Shown in pieces: positions 12,701 to 27,300 of a stretch of DNA of 64,000 nucleotides; within the stretch, counting starts at the first letter, position 1; each line of letters begins with the position of its first letter. The translations under genes were made by a program, and so were the position numbers. The stretch comes from Xanthostigma xanthostigma. Its lineage: Eukaryota > Arthropoda > Insecta > Raphidioptera > Raphidiidae. Below the pieces are notes generated by a model. It was not told the DNA's origin and ran no database searches. It saw only the letters and a program-made list of their open reading frames with translations. The stretch lies in assembly GCA_963575645.1 (NCBI GenBank), contig OY754470.1, positions 32,532,501-32,596,500 of the forward strand. The letters are read 5' to 3'.

Positions 12701-15700
12701 CGTTTAAATAATGGTTAATATGCAGTTTGCATTTTCTTATGAGAGAAAGATCCAAACCTGAATGTTATAGTGTAAATAGACTTACCTTAATGAAATAAAG
12801 CAATTTTGCCTATAAGGACTCATTTGCCCCTAATTGTCATAAAGCATGTAAAAACTGCTTGTATGCGTTAAAATAATGGTTAATATGCCGTTTGCATTTT
12901 CTTTTGAGAGAAGGATCCAAACCTGAATGTTATAGTGTAAATAGACTAACCTTTGTAAAATAAAGCAATTTTGCTTATAAGGACTCATTTGCACGCAATT
13001 GTCGTGAAGCATATAAAAACTGCTTGTCTGCGTTAAAATAATGGTTAATATGCAGTTTGCATTTCTTATGAGAGAATGATCCAAACCTGAATGTTATAGT
13101 GAAAGTAGACTTACCTTTGTGAAATAAAACAATTTTGCCTTTAAGGACTTATTTCCCCCTAATTGTCGTAAAACATGTGAAAACTGCTTGTCTGCGTGAA
13201 AATGATAGTAAATATGCAGTTTGCATTTTCTTATGAGAGAATGATCCAAACCTGAATGTTATAGTGTAAATAGACTTACCTTTGTAAAATAAAGCAATTT
13301 TGCTTATAAGGACTCATTTGCACGCAATTGTCGTGATGCATATAAAAACTGCTTGTCTGCGTTAAAATAATGGTTAATATGCAGTTTGCATTTTCTTATG
13401 AGAGAATGATCCAAACCTGAATGTTATAGTGAAAGTAGACTTACCTTTGTGAAATAAAACAATTTTGCCTTTAAGGACTTATTTCCACCTAATTGTCGTA
13501 AAACATGTGAAAACTGCTTGTCTGCGTGAAAATGATAGTAAATATGCAGTTTGCATTTTCTTATGAGAGAAAGATCCAAACCTGAATGTTATAGTGTAAA
13601 TAGACTTACCTTCATGAAATAAAGCAATTTTGCCTATAAGGACTCATTTGCCCCTAATTGTCATAAAGGATGTAAAAACTGCTTGTATGCGTTAAAATAA
13701 TGTATAATATGCAGTTTGCATTTTCTTATGAGAGAATGATCCAAACCTGAATGTTATAGTGAAAATAGACTTACCCTCATGAAATAAAGCAATTTTGCCT
13801 ATAAAGACTCATTTGCACCTAATTGTCATAAAGCATGTAAAAACTGCTTGTATGCGTTAAAATGATAGTAAATATGCAGTTTGAATTTTCGTATGAGAGA
13901 ATGACCCAAACCTGAATGTTATAGTGTAAATAGACTTACCCTCATGAAATAAAGCAATTTTGCTTATAAAGACTCATTTGCACCTAATTGTCGTAAAGCA
14001 TGTAAAAACTGCTTGTCTGCGTTTAAATAATGGTTAATATGCAGTTTGCATTTTCTTATGAGAGAATGATCCAAACCTGAATGTTATAGTGTAAATAGAC
14101 TTACCTTCATGAAATAAAGCAATTTTGCCTATAAGGACTCATTTGCCCCTAATTGTCATAAAGCATGTAAAAACTGCTTTAATGCGTTAAAATAATGGTT
14201 AATATGCAGATTGCATTTTCTTATGAGAGAATGATCCAATCCTGAATGTTATAGTGTAAATAGACTTACCTTTGTAAAATAAAGCAATTTTGCCTATAAG
14301 GACTCATTTGCACGCAATTGTCGTGAAGCATGTAAAAACTGCTTGTCTGCGTGAAAATGATAGTAAATATGCAGTTTGCATTTTCTTATGAGAGAATGAT
14401 CCAAACCTTAATGTTATAATGTAAATAGAGTTACCTTTGTAAAATAAAGCAATTTTGCCTATAAGGACTTATTTGCACGCAATTGTCGTGAAGCATGTAA
14501 AAAGTAAAAACTGCTTGTCTGCGTTAAAATAATGGTCAATATGCAGTTTACATTTTCTTATGAGAGAATGATCCAAACCTGAAAGTTTTAGTGTAAATAG
14601 ACTTACCCTCATGAAATAAAGCAATTTTGCCTATAAAGACTCATTTGCACCTAATTGTCGTAAAGCATGTAAAAACTGCTTGTCTGCGTTTAAATAATGG
14701 TTAATATGCAGTTTGCATTTTCTTATGAGAGAAAGATCCAAACCTGAATGTTATAGTGTAAATAGACTTACCTTCATGAAATAAAACAATTTTGCCTATA
14801 AGGACTCATTTGCCCCTAATTGTCATAAAGCATGTAAAAACTGCTTGTATGCGTTAAAATAATGGTTAATATGCAGTTTGCATTTTCTTATGAGAGAAGG
14901 ATCCAAACCTGAATGTTATAGTGTAAATAGACTTACCTTTGTAAAATAAAGCAATTTTGCTTATAGTGACTCATTTGCACGCAATTGTCGTGAAGCATAT
15001 AAAAACTGCTTGTCTGCGTTAAAATTATAGTTAATATGCAGTTTGCATTTTCTTATGAGAGAATGATCCAAACCTGAATGTTATAGTGAAAGTAGACTTA
15101 CCTTTGTGAAATAAAACAATTTTGCCTTTAAGGACTTACTTCCACCTAATTGTCGTAAAACATGTAAAAACTGCTTGTCTGCGTGAAAATGATAGTAAAT
15201 ATGCAGTTTGCATTTTCTTATGAGAGAATGATCCAAACCTGAATGTTATAGTGTAAATAGACTTACCTTTGTAAAATAAAGCAATTTTGCCTATAAGGAC
15301 TCATTTGCACGCAATTGTCGTGAAGCATGTAAAAACTGCTTGTCTGCGTGAAATTGATAGTAAATATGCAGTTTGCATTTTCTTATGAGAGAATGATCCA
15401 AACCTGAATGTTATAGTGTAAATAGACTTACCTTCATAAAATAAAGCAATTTTGCCTATAAGGACTCATTTGCCCCTAATTGTCATAAAGCATGTAAAAA
15501 CTGCTTGTCAGCGTTAAAATAATGGTTAATATGTAGTTTGCATTTTCTTATGAGAAAATTATCCAAACCTGAATGTTATAGTGTAAATAGACTTACCTTT
15601 GTAAAATAAAGCAATTTTGCCTATGAGGACTCATTTGCACGCAATTGTCGTGAAGCATGTAAAAACTGCTTGTTTGCGTAAAAATGATAGTAAATATGCA

Positions 15701-17160
15701 GTTTGCATTTTCTTATGAGAGAATGATCCAAACCTGAATGTTATAGTGTAAATAGACTTACCTTTCTAAAATAACGCAATTTTGCCTATAAGGACTCATT
15801 TGCACGCAATTGTTGTGAAGCATGTAAAAACTGCTTGTCTGCGTTTAAATAAGGGTAATATGCAGTTTGCATTTTCTTATGAGAGAATGATCTAAACCTG
15901 AATGTTATAGTGTAAATGAACTTACCTTAATGAAATAAAGCAATTTTGCCTATAAGGACTCATTTGCATCTAATTGTCATAAAGCATATAAAAACTGCTT
16001 GTCTGCGTTAAAATAATGGTTAATATGCAGTTTGGATTTTCTTATGAGAGAATGATCCAAACCTGAATGTTATAGTGTAAATAGACTTACCTTTGTAAAA
16101 TAAAGCAATTTTGCCTATAAGCACTCATTTGCACGCAATTGTCGTGATTCATGTAAAAACTGCTTGTCTGCGTTAAAATGATAGTAAATATGCAGTTTGC
16201 ATTTTCTTATGAGAGAATGATCCAGACCTGAACGTTATAGTGTAAATAGACTTACTCTCATAAAATAAAGCAATTTTGCCTATAAAGATTCATTTGCACC
16301 TAATTGTCGTAAAGCATGTGAAATCTGCTTGTCTGCGTTTAAATAATGGTTAATATGCAGTTTGCATTTTCTTATGAGAGAATGATCCAAACCTGAATGT
16401 TATAGTGTAAATAGACTTACCTTTGTAAAATAAAGCAATTTTGCTTATAAGGACTCATTTGCACGCAATTGTCGTGAAGCATATAAAAACTGCTTGTCTG
16501 CGTTAAAATAATGGTTAATATGCAGTTTGCATTTTCTTATGAGAGAATGATCCAAACCTGAATGTTATAGTGAAAGTAGACTTACCTTTGTGAAATAAAA
16601 CAATTTTGCCTTTAAGGACTTACTTCCACCTAATTGTCGTAAAACATGTGAAAACTGCTTGTCTGCGTGAAAATGACAGTAAATATGCAGTTTGCATTTT
16701 CTTATGAGAGAATGATCCAAACCTGAATGTGATAGTGTAAATAGACTTACCTTTGTAAAATAAAGCAATTTTGCTTATAAGGACTCATTTGCACGCAATT
16801 GTCGTGAAGCATATAAAAACTGCTTGTATGCGTTAAAATAATGTATAATATGCAGTTTGCATTTTCGTATGAGAGAATGATCCAAACCTGAATGTTTTAG
16901 TGTAAATAGACTTACCCTCATGAAATAAAGCAATTTTGCCTATAAAGACTCATTTGCACCTAATTGTCGTAAAGCATGTAAACACTGCTTCTCTGCGTTT
17001 AAATAATGGTTAATATGCAGTTTGCATTTTCTTATGAGAGAAAGATCCAAACCTGAATGTTATAGTGTAAATAGACTTACCTTAATGAAATAAAGCAATT
17101 TTGCCTATAAGGACTCATTTGCCCCTAATTGTCATAAAGCATGTAAAAACTGCTTGTATG
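12701..17160 (+). repeat. 4,460-bp higher-order repeat, copy 2
   Basis: This is the second copy of the preceding block. At its right edge the sequence switches to the 4,117-type block, so only two copies are present here. The near-identity means a recent duplication, or a possible assembly duplication. Confidence 0.88.
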
Positions 17161-18337
17161 CGTTAAAATAATGGTTAATATGCCGTTTGCATTTTCTTAT
17201 GAGAGAAGGATCCAAACCTGAATGTTATAGTGTAAATAGACTTACCTTTGTAAAATAAAGCAATTTTGCTCATAAGGACTCATTTGCACGCAATTGTCGT
17301 GAAGCATATAAAAACTGCTTGTCTGCGTTAAAATAATGGTTAATATGCAGTTTGCATTTTCTTATGAGAGAATGATCCAAACCTGAATGTTATAGTGAAA
17401 GTAGACTTACCTTTGTGAAATAAAACAATTTTGCCTTTAAGGACTTATTTCCACCTAATTGTCGTAAAACATGTGAAAACTGCTTGTCTGCGTGAAAATG
17501 ATAGTAAATATGCAGTTTGCATTTTCTTATGAGAGAATGATCCAAACTTGAATGTTATAGTGTAAATAGACTTACCTTTGTAAAATAAAGCAATTTTGCT
17601 TATAAGGACTCATTTGCACGCAATTGTCGTGAAGCATATAAAAACTGCTTGTCTGCGTTAAAATAATGGTTAATATGCAGTTTGCATTTTCTTATGAGAG
17701 AATGATCCAAACCTGAATGTTATAGTGAAAGTAGACTTACCTTTGTGAAATAAAACAATTTTGCCTTTAAGGACTTATTTCCAACTAATTGTCGTAAAAC
17801 ATGTGAAAACTGCTTGTCTGCGTGAAAATGATAGTAAATATGCAGTTTGCATTTTCTTATGAGAGAAAGATCCAAACCTGAATGTTATAGTGTAAATAGA
17901 CTTACCTTCATGAAATAAAGCAATTTTGCCTATAAGGACTCATTTGCCCCTAATTGTCATAAAGCATGTAAAAACTGCTTGTATGCGTTAAAATAATGTA
18001 TAATATGCAGTTTGCATTTTCTTATGAGAGAATGATCCAAACCTGAATGTTATAGTGAAAATAGACTTACCTTTGTAAAATAAAGCCTTTTTGCCTATAA
18101 GGACTCATTTGCACGCAATTGTCGTGAAGCATGTAAAAACTGCTTGTCTGCGTTAAAATAATGGTTAATATGCAGTTTGCATTTTCTTATGAGAGAATGA
18201 TCCAAACCTGAATGTTATAATGTAAATAGACTTACCCTCATGAAATAAAGCAATTTTGCCTATAAAGACTCATTTGCACCTAATTGTCATAAAGCATGTA
18301 AAAACTGCTTGTATGCGTTAAAATGATAGTAAATATG
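17161..18337 (+). repeat. Satellite bridge block (copy of 4,117-5,293)
   Basis: Seven monomers between the doubled 4,460-bp unit and the long duplication match 4,117-5,293 in order. They include the GCCTTTTTGCC variant near 18,087. The junction with 18,338 continues naturally into the GAATGACCC monomer, as it does at 5,293. Confidence 0.75.
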
Positions 18338-21300
18338 CAGTTTGCATTTTCTTATGAGAGAATGACCCAAACCTGAATGTTATAGTGTAAATAGACTTAC
18401 CCTCATGAAATAAAGCAATTTTGCCTATAAAGACTCATTTGCACCTAATTGTCGTAAAGCATGTAAAAACTGCTTGTCTGCGTTTAAATAATGGTTAATA
18501 TGCAGTTTGCATTTTCTTATGAGAGAATGATCCAAACCTGAATGTTATAGTGTAAATAGACTTACCTTCATGAAATAAAGCAATTTTGCCTATAAGGACT
18601 CATTTGCCCCTAATTGTCATAAAGCATGTAAAAACTGCTTTGATGCGTTAAAATAATGGTTAATATGCAGATTGCATTTTCTTATGAGAGAATGATCCAA
18701 ACCTGAATGTTATAGTGTAAATAGACTTACCTTTGTAAAATAAAGCAATTTTGCCTATAAGGACTCATTTGCACGCAATTGTCGTGAAGCATGTATAAAC
18801 TGCTTGTCTGCGTGAAAATGATAGTAAATATGCAGTTTGCATTTTCTTATGAGAGAATGATCCAAACCTGAATGTTATAATGTAAATAGAGTTACCTTTG
18901 TAAAATAAAGCAATTTTGCCTATAAGGACTTATTTGCACGCAATTGTCGTGAAGCATGTAAAAAGTAAAAACTGCTTGTCTGCGTGAAAATGATAGTAAA
19001 TATGCAGTTTGCATTTTCTTATGAGAGAATGATCCAAACCTGAATGTTATAGTGTAAATAGACTTACCTTTGTAAAATAAAGCAATTTTGCCTATAAGGA
19101 CTCATTTGCACGCAATTGTCGTGAAGCATGTAAAAACTGCTTGTATGCGTTAAAATGATAGTAAATATGCAGTTTGCATTTTCTTATGAGAGAAGGATCC
19201 AAACCTGAATGTTATAGTGTAAATAGACTTACCTTCATGAAATAAAGCAATTTTGCTTATAAGGACTCATTTGCACGCAATTGTCGTGAAGCATATAAAA
19301 ACTGCTTGTCTGCGTTAAAATAATGGTTAATATGCAGTTTGCATTTCTTATGAGAGAATGATCCAAACCTGAATGTTATAGTGAAAGTAGACTTACCTTT
19401 GTGAAATAAAACAATTTTGCCTTTAAGGACTTATTTCCACCTAATTGTCGTAAAACATGTGAAAACTGCTTGTCTGCGTGAAAATGATAGTAAATATGCA
19501 GTTTGCATTTTCTTATGAGAGAATGATCCAAACCTGAATGTTATAGTGTAAATAGACTTACCTTTGTAAAATAAAGCAATTTTGCTTATAAGGACTCATT
19601 TGCACGCAATTGTCGTGAAGCATATAAAAACTGCTTGTCTGCGTTAAAATAATGGTTAATATGCAGTTTGCATTTTCTTATGAGAGAATGATCCAAACCT
19701 GAATGTTATAGTGAAAGTAGACTTACCTTTGTGAAATAAAACAATTTTGCCTTTAAGGACTTATTTCCACCTAATTGTCGTAAAACATGTGAAAACTGCT
19801 TGTCTGCGTGAAAATGATAGTAAATATGCAGTTTGCATTTTCTTATGAGAGAATGATCCAAACCTGAATGTTATAGTGTAAATGAACTTACCTTAATGAA
19901 ATAAAGCAATTTTGCCTATAAGGACTCATTTGCCCCTAATTGTAATAAAGCATGTAAAAACTGCTTGTATGCGTTAAAATAATGGTTAATATGCAGTTAG
20001 CATTTTCTTATGAGAGAAGGATCCAAACCTGAATGTTATAGTGTAAATAGACTTACATTTGTAAAATAAAGCAATTTTGCTTATAAGGACTCATTTGCAC
20101 GCAATTGTCGTGAAGCATATAAAAATTGCTTGTCTGCGTTGAAATAATGGTTAATATGCAGTTTGCATTTTCTTATGAGAGAATGATCCAAACCTGAATG
20201 TTATAGTGTAAATAGACTTACCTTCATGAATTCAAGCAATTTTGCCTATAAGGACTCATTTGCCCCTAATTGTCATAAAGCATGTAAAAACTGCTTGTAT
20301 GCGTTAAAATAATGGTTAATATGCAGTTTGCATTTTCTTATGAGAGAAGAATCCACACCTGAATGTTATAGTGTAAATAGACTTACCTTTGTAAAATAAA
20401 GCAATTTTGCTTATAAGGACTCATTTGCACGCAATTGTCGTGAAGCATATAAAAACTGCTTGTCTGCGTTGAAATAATGGTTAATATGCAGTTTGCATTT
20501 TCTTATGAAAGAATGATCCAAACCTGAATGTTATAGTGAAAGTAGACTTACCTTTATGAAATAAAACAATTTTGCCTTTAAAGACTTATTTCCACCTAAT
20601 TGTCGTAAAACATGTGAAAACTGCTTGTCTGCGTGAAAATGATAGTAAATATGCAGTTTGCATTTTCTTATGAGAGAATGATCCAAACCTGAATGTTATA
20701 GTGTAAATGAACTTACCTTAATGAAATAAAGCAATTTTGCCTATAAGGACTCATTTGCATCTAATTGTCATAAAGCATGTAAAAACTGCTTGTATGGGTT
20801 AAAATAATGGTTAATATGCAGTTTGCATTTTCTTATGAGAGAATGATCTAAACCTGAATGTTATAGTGTAAATAGACTTACCTTTGTAAAATAAAGCAAT
20901 TTTGCCTATAAGCACTCATTTGCACGCAATTGTCGTGATTCATGTAAAAACTGCTTGTCTGCGTTAAAATGATAGTAAATATGCAGTTTGCATTTTCTTA
21001 TGAGAGAATGATCCAAACCTGAATGTTATAGTGTAAATAGACTTACCTTTGTAAAATAAAGCAATTTTGCCTATAAGGACTTATTTGCACGCAATTGTCG
21101 TGAAGCATGTAAAAACAGCTTGTCTGCGTTAAAATAATGGTTAATATGCAGTTTACATTTTCTTATGAGAGAATGATCCAAACCTGAAAGTTTTAGTGTA
21201 AATAGACTTACCCTCATGAAATAAAGCAATTTTGCCTATAAAGACTCATTTGCACCTAATTGTCATAAAGCATGTAAAAACTGCTTGTATGCGTTAAAAT

Positions 21301-24300
21301 GATAGTAAATATGCAGTTTGCATTTTCTTATGAGAGAATGATCCAAACCTGAATGTTATAGTGTAAATAGACTTACCTTTGTAAAATAAAGCAATTTTGC
21401 CTATAAGGACTCATTTGCACGCAATTGTCGTGAAGCATGTAAAAACTGCTTGTCTGCGTTTAAATAATGGATAATATGCAGTTTGCATTTTCTTATAAGA
21501 GAATGATCCAAACCTGAATGTTATAGTGTAAATAGACTTACCTTCATGAAATAAAGCAATTTTGCCTATAAGGACTCATTTGCCCCTAATTGTCATAAAG
21601 CATGTAAAAACTGCTTGTATGCGTTAAAATAATGGTTAATATGCAGTTTGCATTTTCTTATGAGAGAATGATCCAAACCTGAATGTTATAGTGAAAATAG
21701 ACTTACCTTTGTAAAATAACGCAATTTTGCCTATAAGGACTCATTTGCACGCAATTGTCGTGAAGCATGTAAAAACTGCTTGTCTGCGTTAAAATAATGG
21801 TTAATATGCAGTTTGCATTTTCTTATGAGAGAATGATCCAAACCTGAATGTTTTAGTGTAAATAGACTTACCCTCATAAAATAAAGCAATTTTGCCTATA
21901 AGGACTTATTTGCCCCTTATTGTCATAAAGCATGTAAAAACTGCTTATATGCGTTAAAATAATGTATAATATGCAGTTTGCATTTTCTTATGAGAGAATG
22001 ATCCAAACCTGAATGTTTTAGTGTAAATAGACTTACCCTCATGAAATAAAGCAATTTTGCCTATAAAGACTCATTTGCACCTAATTGTCGTAAAGCATGT
22101 AAAAACTGCTTGTCTGCGTTTAAATAATGGTTAATATGCAGTTTGCATTTTCTTATGAGAGAAAGATCCAAACCTGAATGTTATAGTGTAAATAGACTTA
22201 CCTTAATGAAATAAAGCAATTTTGCCTATAAGGACTCATTTGCCCCTAATTGTCATAAAGCATGTAAAAACTGCTTGTATGCGTTAAAATAATGGTTAAT
22301 ATGCCGTTTGCATTTTCTTATGAGAGAAGGATCCAAACCTGAATGTTATAGTGTAAATAGACTTACCTTTGTAAAATAAAGCAATTTTGCTTATAAGGAC
22401 TCATTTGCACGCAATTGTCGTGAAGCATATAAAAACTGCTTGTCTGCGTTAAAATAATGGTTAATATGCAGTTTGCATTTCTTATGAGAGAATGATCCAA
22501 ACTTGAATGTTATAGTGAAAGTAGACTTACCTTTGTGAAATAAAACAATTTTGCCTTTAAGGACTTATTTCCACCTAATTGTCGTAAAACATGTGAAAAC
22601 TGCTTGTCTGCGTGAAAATGATAGTAAATATGCAGTTTGCATTTTCTTATGAGAGAATGATCCAAACCTGAATGTTATAGTGTAAATAGACTTACCTTTG
22701 TAAAATAAAGCAATTTTGCTTATAAGGACTCATTTGCACGCAATTGTCGTGAAGCATATAAAAACTGCTTGTCTGCGTTAAAATAATGGTTAATATGCAG
22801 TTTGCATTTTCTTATGAGAGAATGATCCAAACCTGAATGTTATAGTGAAAGTAGACTTACCTTTGTGAAATAAAACAATTTTGCCTTTAAGGACTTATTT
22901 CCACCTAATTGTCGTAAAACATGTGAAAACTGCTTGTCTGCGTGAAAATGATAGTAAATATGCAGTTTGCATTTTCTAATGAGAGAAAGATCCAAACCTG
23001 AATGTTATAGTGTAAATAGACTTACCTTCATGAAATAAAGCAATTTTGCCTATAAGGACTCATTTGCCCCTAATTGTCATAAAGCATGTAAAAACTGCTT
23101 GTATGCGTTAAAATAATGTATAATATGCAGTTTGCATTTTCTTATGAGAGAATGATCCAAACCTGAATGTTATAGTGAAAATAGACTTACCTTTGTAAAA
23201 TAAAGCCTTTTTGCCTATAAGGACTCATTTGCACGCAATTGTCGTGAAGCATGTAAAAACTGCTTGTCTGCGTTAAAATAATGGTTAATATGCAGTTTGC
23301 ATTTTCTTATGAGAGAATGATCCAAACCTGAATGTTATAGTGTAAATAGACTTACCCTCATGAAATAAAGCATTTGCCTATAAAGACTCATTTGCACCTA
23401 ATTGTCATAAAGCATGTAAAAACTGCTTGTATGCGTTAAAATGATAGTAAATATGCAGTTTGAATTTTCGTATGAGAGAATGACCCAAACCTGAATGTTA
23501 TAGTGTAAATAGACTTACCCTCATGAAATAAAGCAATTTTGCCTATAAAGACTCATTTGCACCTAATTGTCGTAAAGCATGTAAAAACTGCTTGTCTGCG
23601 TTTAAATAATGGTTAATATGCAGTTTGCATTTTCTTATGAGAGAATGACCCAAACCTGAATGTTATAGTGTAAATAGACTTAATTTCATGAAATAAAGCA
23701 ATTTTGCCTATTAGGACTCATTTGCCCCTAATTGTCATAAAGCATGTAAAAACTGCTTTAATGCGTTAAAATAATGGTTAATATGCAGATTGCATTTTCT
23801 TATGAGAGAATGATCCAAACCTGAATGTTATAGTGTAAATAGACTTACCTTTGTAAAATAGAGCAATTTTGCCTATAAGGACTCATTTGCACGCAATTGT
23901 CGTGAAGCATGTAAAAACTGCATGTCTGCGTGAAAATGATAGTAAATATGCAGTTTGCATTTTCTTATGAGAGAATGATCCAAACCTTAATGTTATATTG
24001 TAAATAGAGTTACCTTTGTAAAATAAAGCAATTTTGCCTATAAAGACTTATTTGCACGCAATTGTCGTGAAGCATGTAAAAAGTAAAAACTGCTTGTCTG
24101 CGTGATAATGATAGTAAATATGCAGTTTGCATTTTCTTATGAGAGAATGATCCAAACCTGAATGTTATAGTGTAAATAGACTAACCTTTGTAAAATAAAG
24201 CAATTTAGCCTATAAGGACTCATTTGCACGCAATTGTCGTGAAGCATGTAAAAACTGCTTGTCTGCGTTAAAATAATGGTTAATATGCAGTTTACATTTT

Positions 24301-27300
24301 CTTATGAGAGAATGATCCAAACCTGAGAGTTTTAGTGTAAATAGACTTACCCTCATGAAATAAAGCAATTTTGCCTATAAAGACTCATTTGCACCTAATT
24401 GTCGTAAAGCATGTAAAAACTGCTTGTCTGCGTTTAAATAATGGTTAATATGCAGTTTGCATTTTCTTATGAGAGAATGATCCAAACCTGAATGTTATAG
24501 TGTAAATAGACTTACCTTCATGAAATAAAGCAATTTTGCCTATAAGGACTCATTTGCCCCTTATTGTCATAAAGCATGTAAAAACTGCTTGTATGCGTTA
24601 AAATAATGTATAATATGCAGTTTGCATTTTCTTATGAGAGAATGATCCAAACCTGAATGTTATAGTGAAAATAGACTTACCTTTGTAAAATAAAGCAATT
24701 TTGCCTATGAGGACTCATTTGCACGCAATTGTCGTGAAGCATGTAAAAACTGCTTGTCTGCGTTTAAATAATGGTTAATATGCAGTTTGCATTTTCTTAT
24801 GAGAGAATGATCCAAACCTAAATGTTATAGTGTAAATAGACTTACCCTCATGAAATAAAGCAATTTTGCCTATAAAGACTCATTTGCACCTAATTGTCGT
24901 AAAGCATGTAAAAACTGCTTGTCTGCGTTTAAATAATGGTTAATATGCAGTTTGCATTTTCTTATGAGAGAAAGATCCAAACCTGAATGTTATAGTGTAA
25001 ATAGACTTACCTTCATGAAATAAAACAATTTTGCCTATAAGGACTCATTTGCCCCTAATTGTCATAAAGCATGTAAAAACTGCTTGTATGCGTTAAAATA
25101 ATGGTTAATATGCAGTTTGCATTTTCTTATGAGAGAAGGATCCAAACCTGAATGTTATAGTGTAAATAGACTTACCTTTGTAAAATAAAGCAATTTTGCT
25201 TATAGTGACTCATTTGCACGCAATTGTCGTGAAGCATATAAAAACTGCTTGTCTGCGTTAAAATTATAGTTAATATGCAGTTTGCATTTTCTTATGAGAG
25301 AATGATCCAAACCTGAATGTTATAGTGAAAGTAGACTTACCTTTGTGAAATAAAACAATTTTGCCTTTAAGGACTTACTTCCACCTAATTGTCGTAAAAC
25401 ATGTAAAAACTGCTTGTCTGCGTGAAAATGATAGTAAATATGCAGTTTGCATTTTCTTATAAGAGAATGATCCAAACCTGAATGTTATAGTGTAAATAGA
25501 CTTACCTTTGTAAAATAAAGCAATTTTGCCTATAAGGACTCATTTGCACGCAATTGTCGTGAAGCATGTAAAAACTGCTTGTCTGCGTGAAATTGATAGT
25601 AAATATGCAGTTTGCATTTTCTTATGAGAGAATGATCCAAACCTAAATGTTATAGTGTAAATAGACTTACCTTCATAAAATAAAGCAATTTTGCCTATAA
25701 GGACTCATTTGCCCCTAATTGTCAAAAAGCATGTAAAAACTGCTTGTCAGCGTTAAAATAATGGTTAATATGTAGTTTGCATTTTCTTATGAGAAAATTA
25801 TCCAAACCTGAATGTTATAGTGTAAATAGACTTACCTTTGTAAAATAAAGCAATTTTGCCTATGAGGACTCATTTGCACGCAATTGTCGTGAAGCATGTA
25901 AAAACTGCTTGTTTGCGTAAAAATGATAGTAAATATGCAGTTTGCATTTTCTTATGAGAGAATGATCCAAACCTGAATGTTATAGTGTAAATAGACTTAC
26001 CTTTCTAAAATAACGCAATTTTGCCTATAAGGACTCATTTGCACGCAATTGTTGTGAAGCATGTAAAAACTGCTTTTCTGCGTTTAAATAATGGTTAATA
26101 TGCAGTTTGCATTTTCTTATGAGAGAATGATCCAAACCTGAATGTTATAGTGTAAATAGACTTACCTTCATGAATTAAAGCAATTTTGCCTATAAGGACT
26201 CATTTGCCCCTAATTGTCATAAAGCATGTAAAAACTGCTTGTATGCGTTAAAATAATGGTTAATATGCAGTTTGCATTTTCTTATGAGAGAAAGATCCAA
26301 ACCTGAATGTTATAGTGTAAATAGACTTACCCTCATAAAATAAAGCAATTTTGCCTATAAGGACTTATTTGCCCCTTATTGTCATAAAGCATGTAAAAAC
26401 TGCTTATATGCGTTAAAATAATGTATAATATGCAGTTTGCATTTTCTTATGAGAGAATGATCCAAACCTGAATGTTTTAGTGTAAATAGACTTACCCTCA
26501 TGAAATAAAGCAATTTTGCCTATAAAGACTCATTTGCACCTAATTGTCGTAAAGCATGTAAAAACTGCTTGTCTGCGTTTAAATAATGGTTAATATGCAG
26601 TTTGCATTTTCTTATGAGAGAAAGATCCAAACCTGAATGTTATAGTGTAAATAGACTTACCTTAATGAAATAAAGCAATTTTGCCTATAAGGACTCATTT
26701 GCCCCTAATTGTCATAAAGTTTGTAAAAACTGCTTGTATGCGTTAAAATAATGGTTAATATGCCGTTTGCATTTTCTTATGAGAGAAGGATCCAAACCTG
26801 AATGTTATAGTGTAAATAGACTAACCTTTGTAAAATAAAGCAATTTTGCTTATAAGGACTCATTTGCACGCAATTGTCGTGAAGCATATAAAAACTGCTT
26901 GTCTGCGTTAAAATAATGGTTAATATGCAGTTTGCATTTCTTATGAGAGAATGATCCAAACCTGAATGTTATAGTGAAAGTAGACTTACCTTTGTGAAAT
27001 AAAACAATTTTGCCTTTAAGGACTTATTTCCCCCTAATTGTCGTAAAACATGTGAAAACTGCTTGTCTGCGTGAAAATGATAGTAAATATGCAGTTTGCA
27101 TTTTCTTATGAGAGAATGATCCAAACCTGAATGTTATAGTGTAAATAGACTTACCTTTGTAAAATAAAGCAATTTTGCTTATAAGGACTCATTTGCACGC
27201 AATTGTCGTGAAGCATATAAAAACTGCTTGTCTGCGTTAAAATAATGGTTAATATGCAGTTTGCATTTTCTTATGAGAGAATGATCCAAACCTGAATGTT

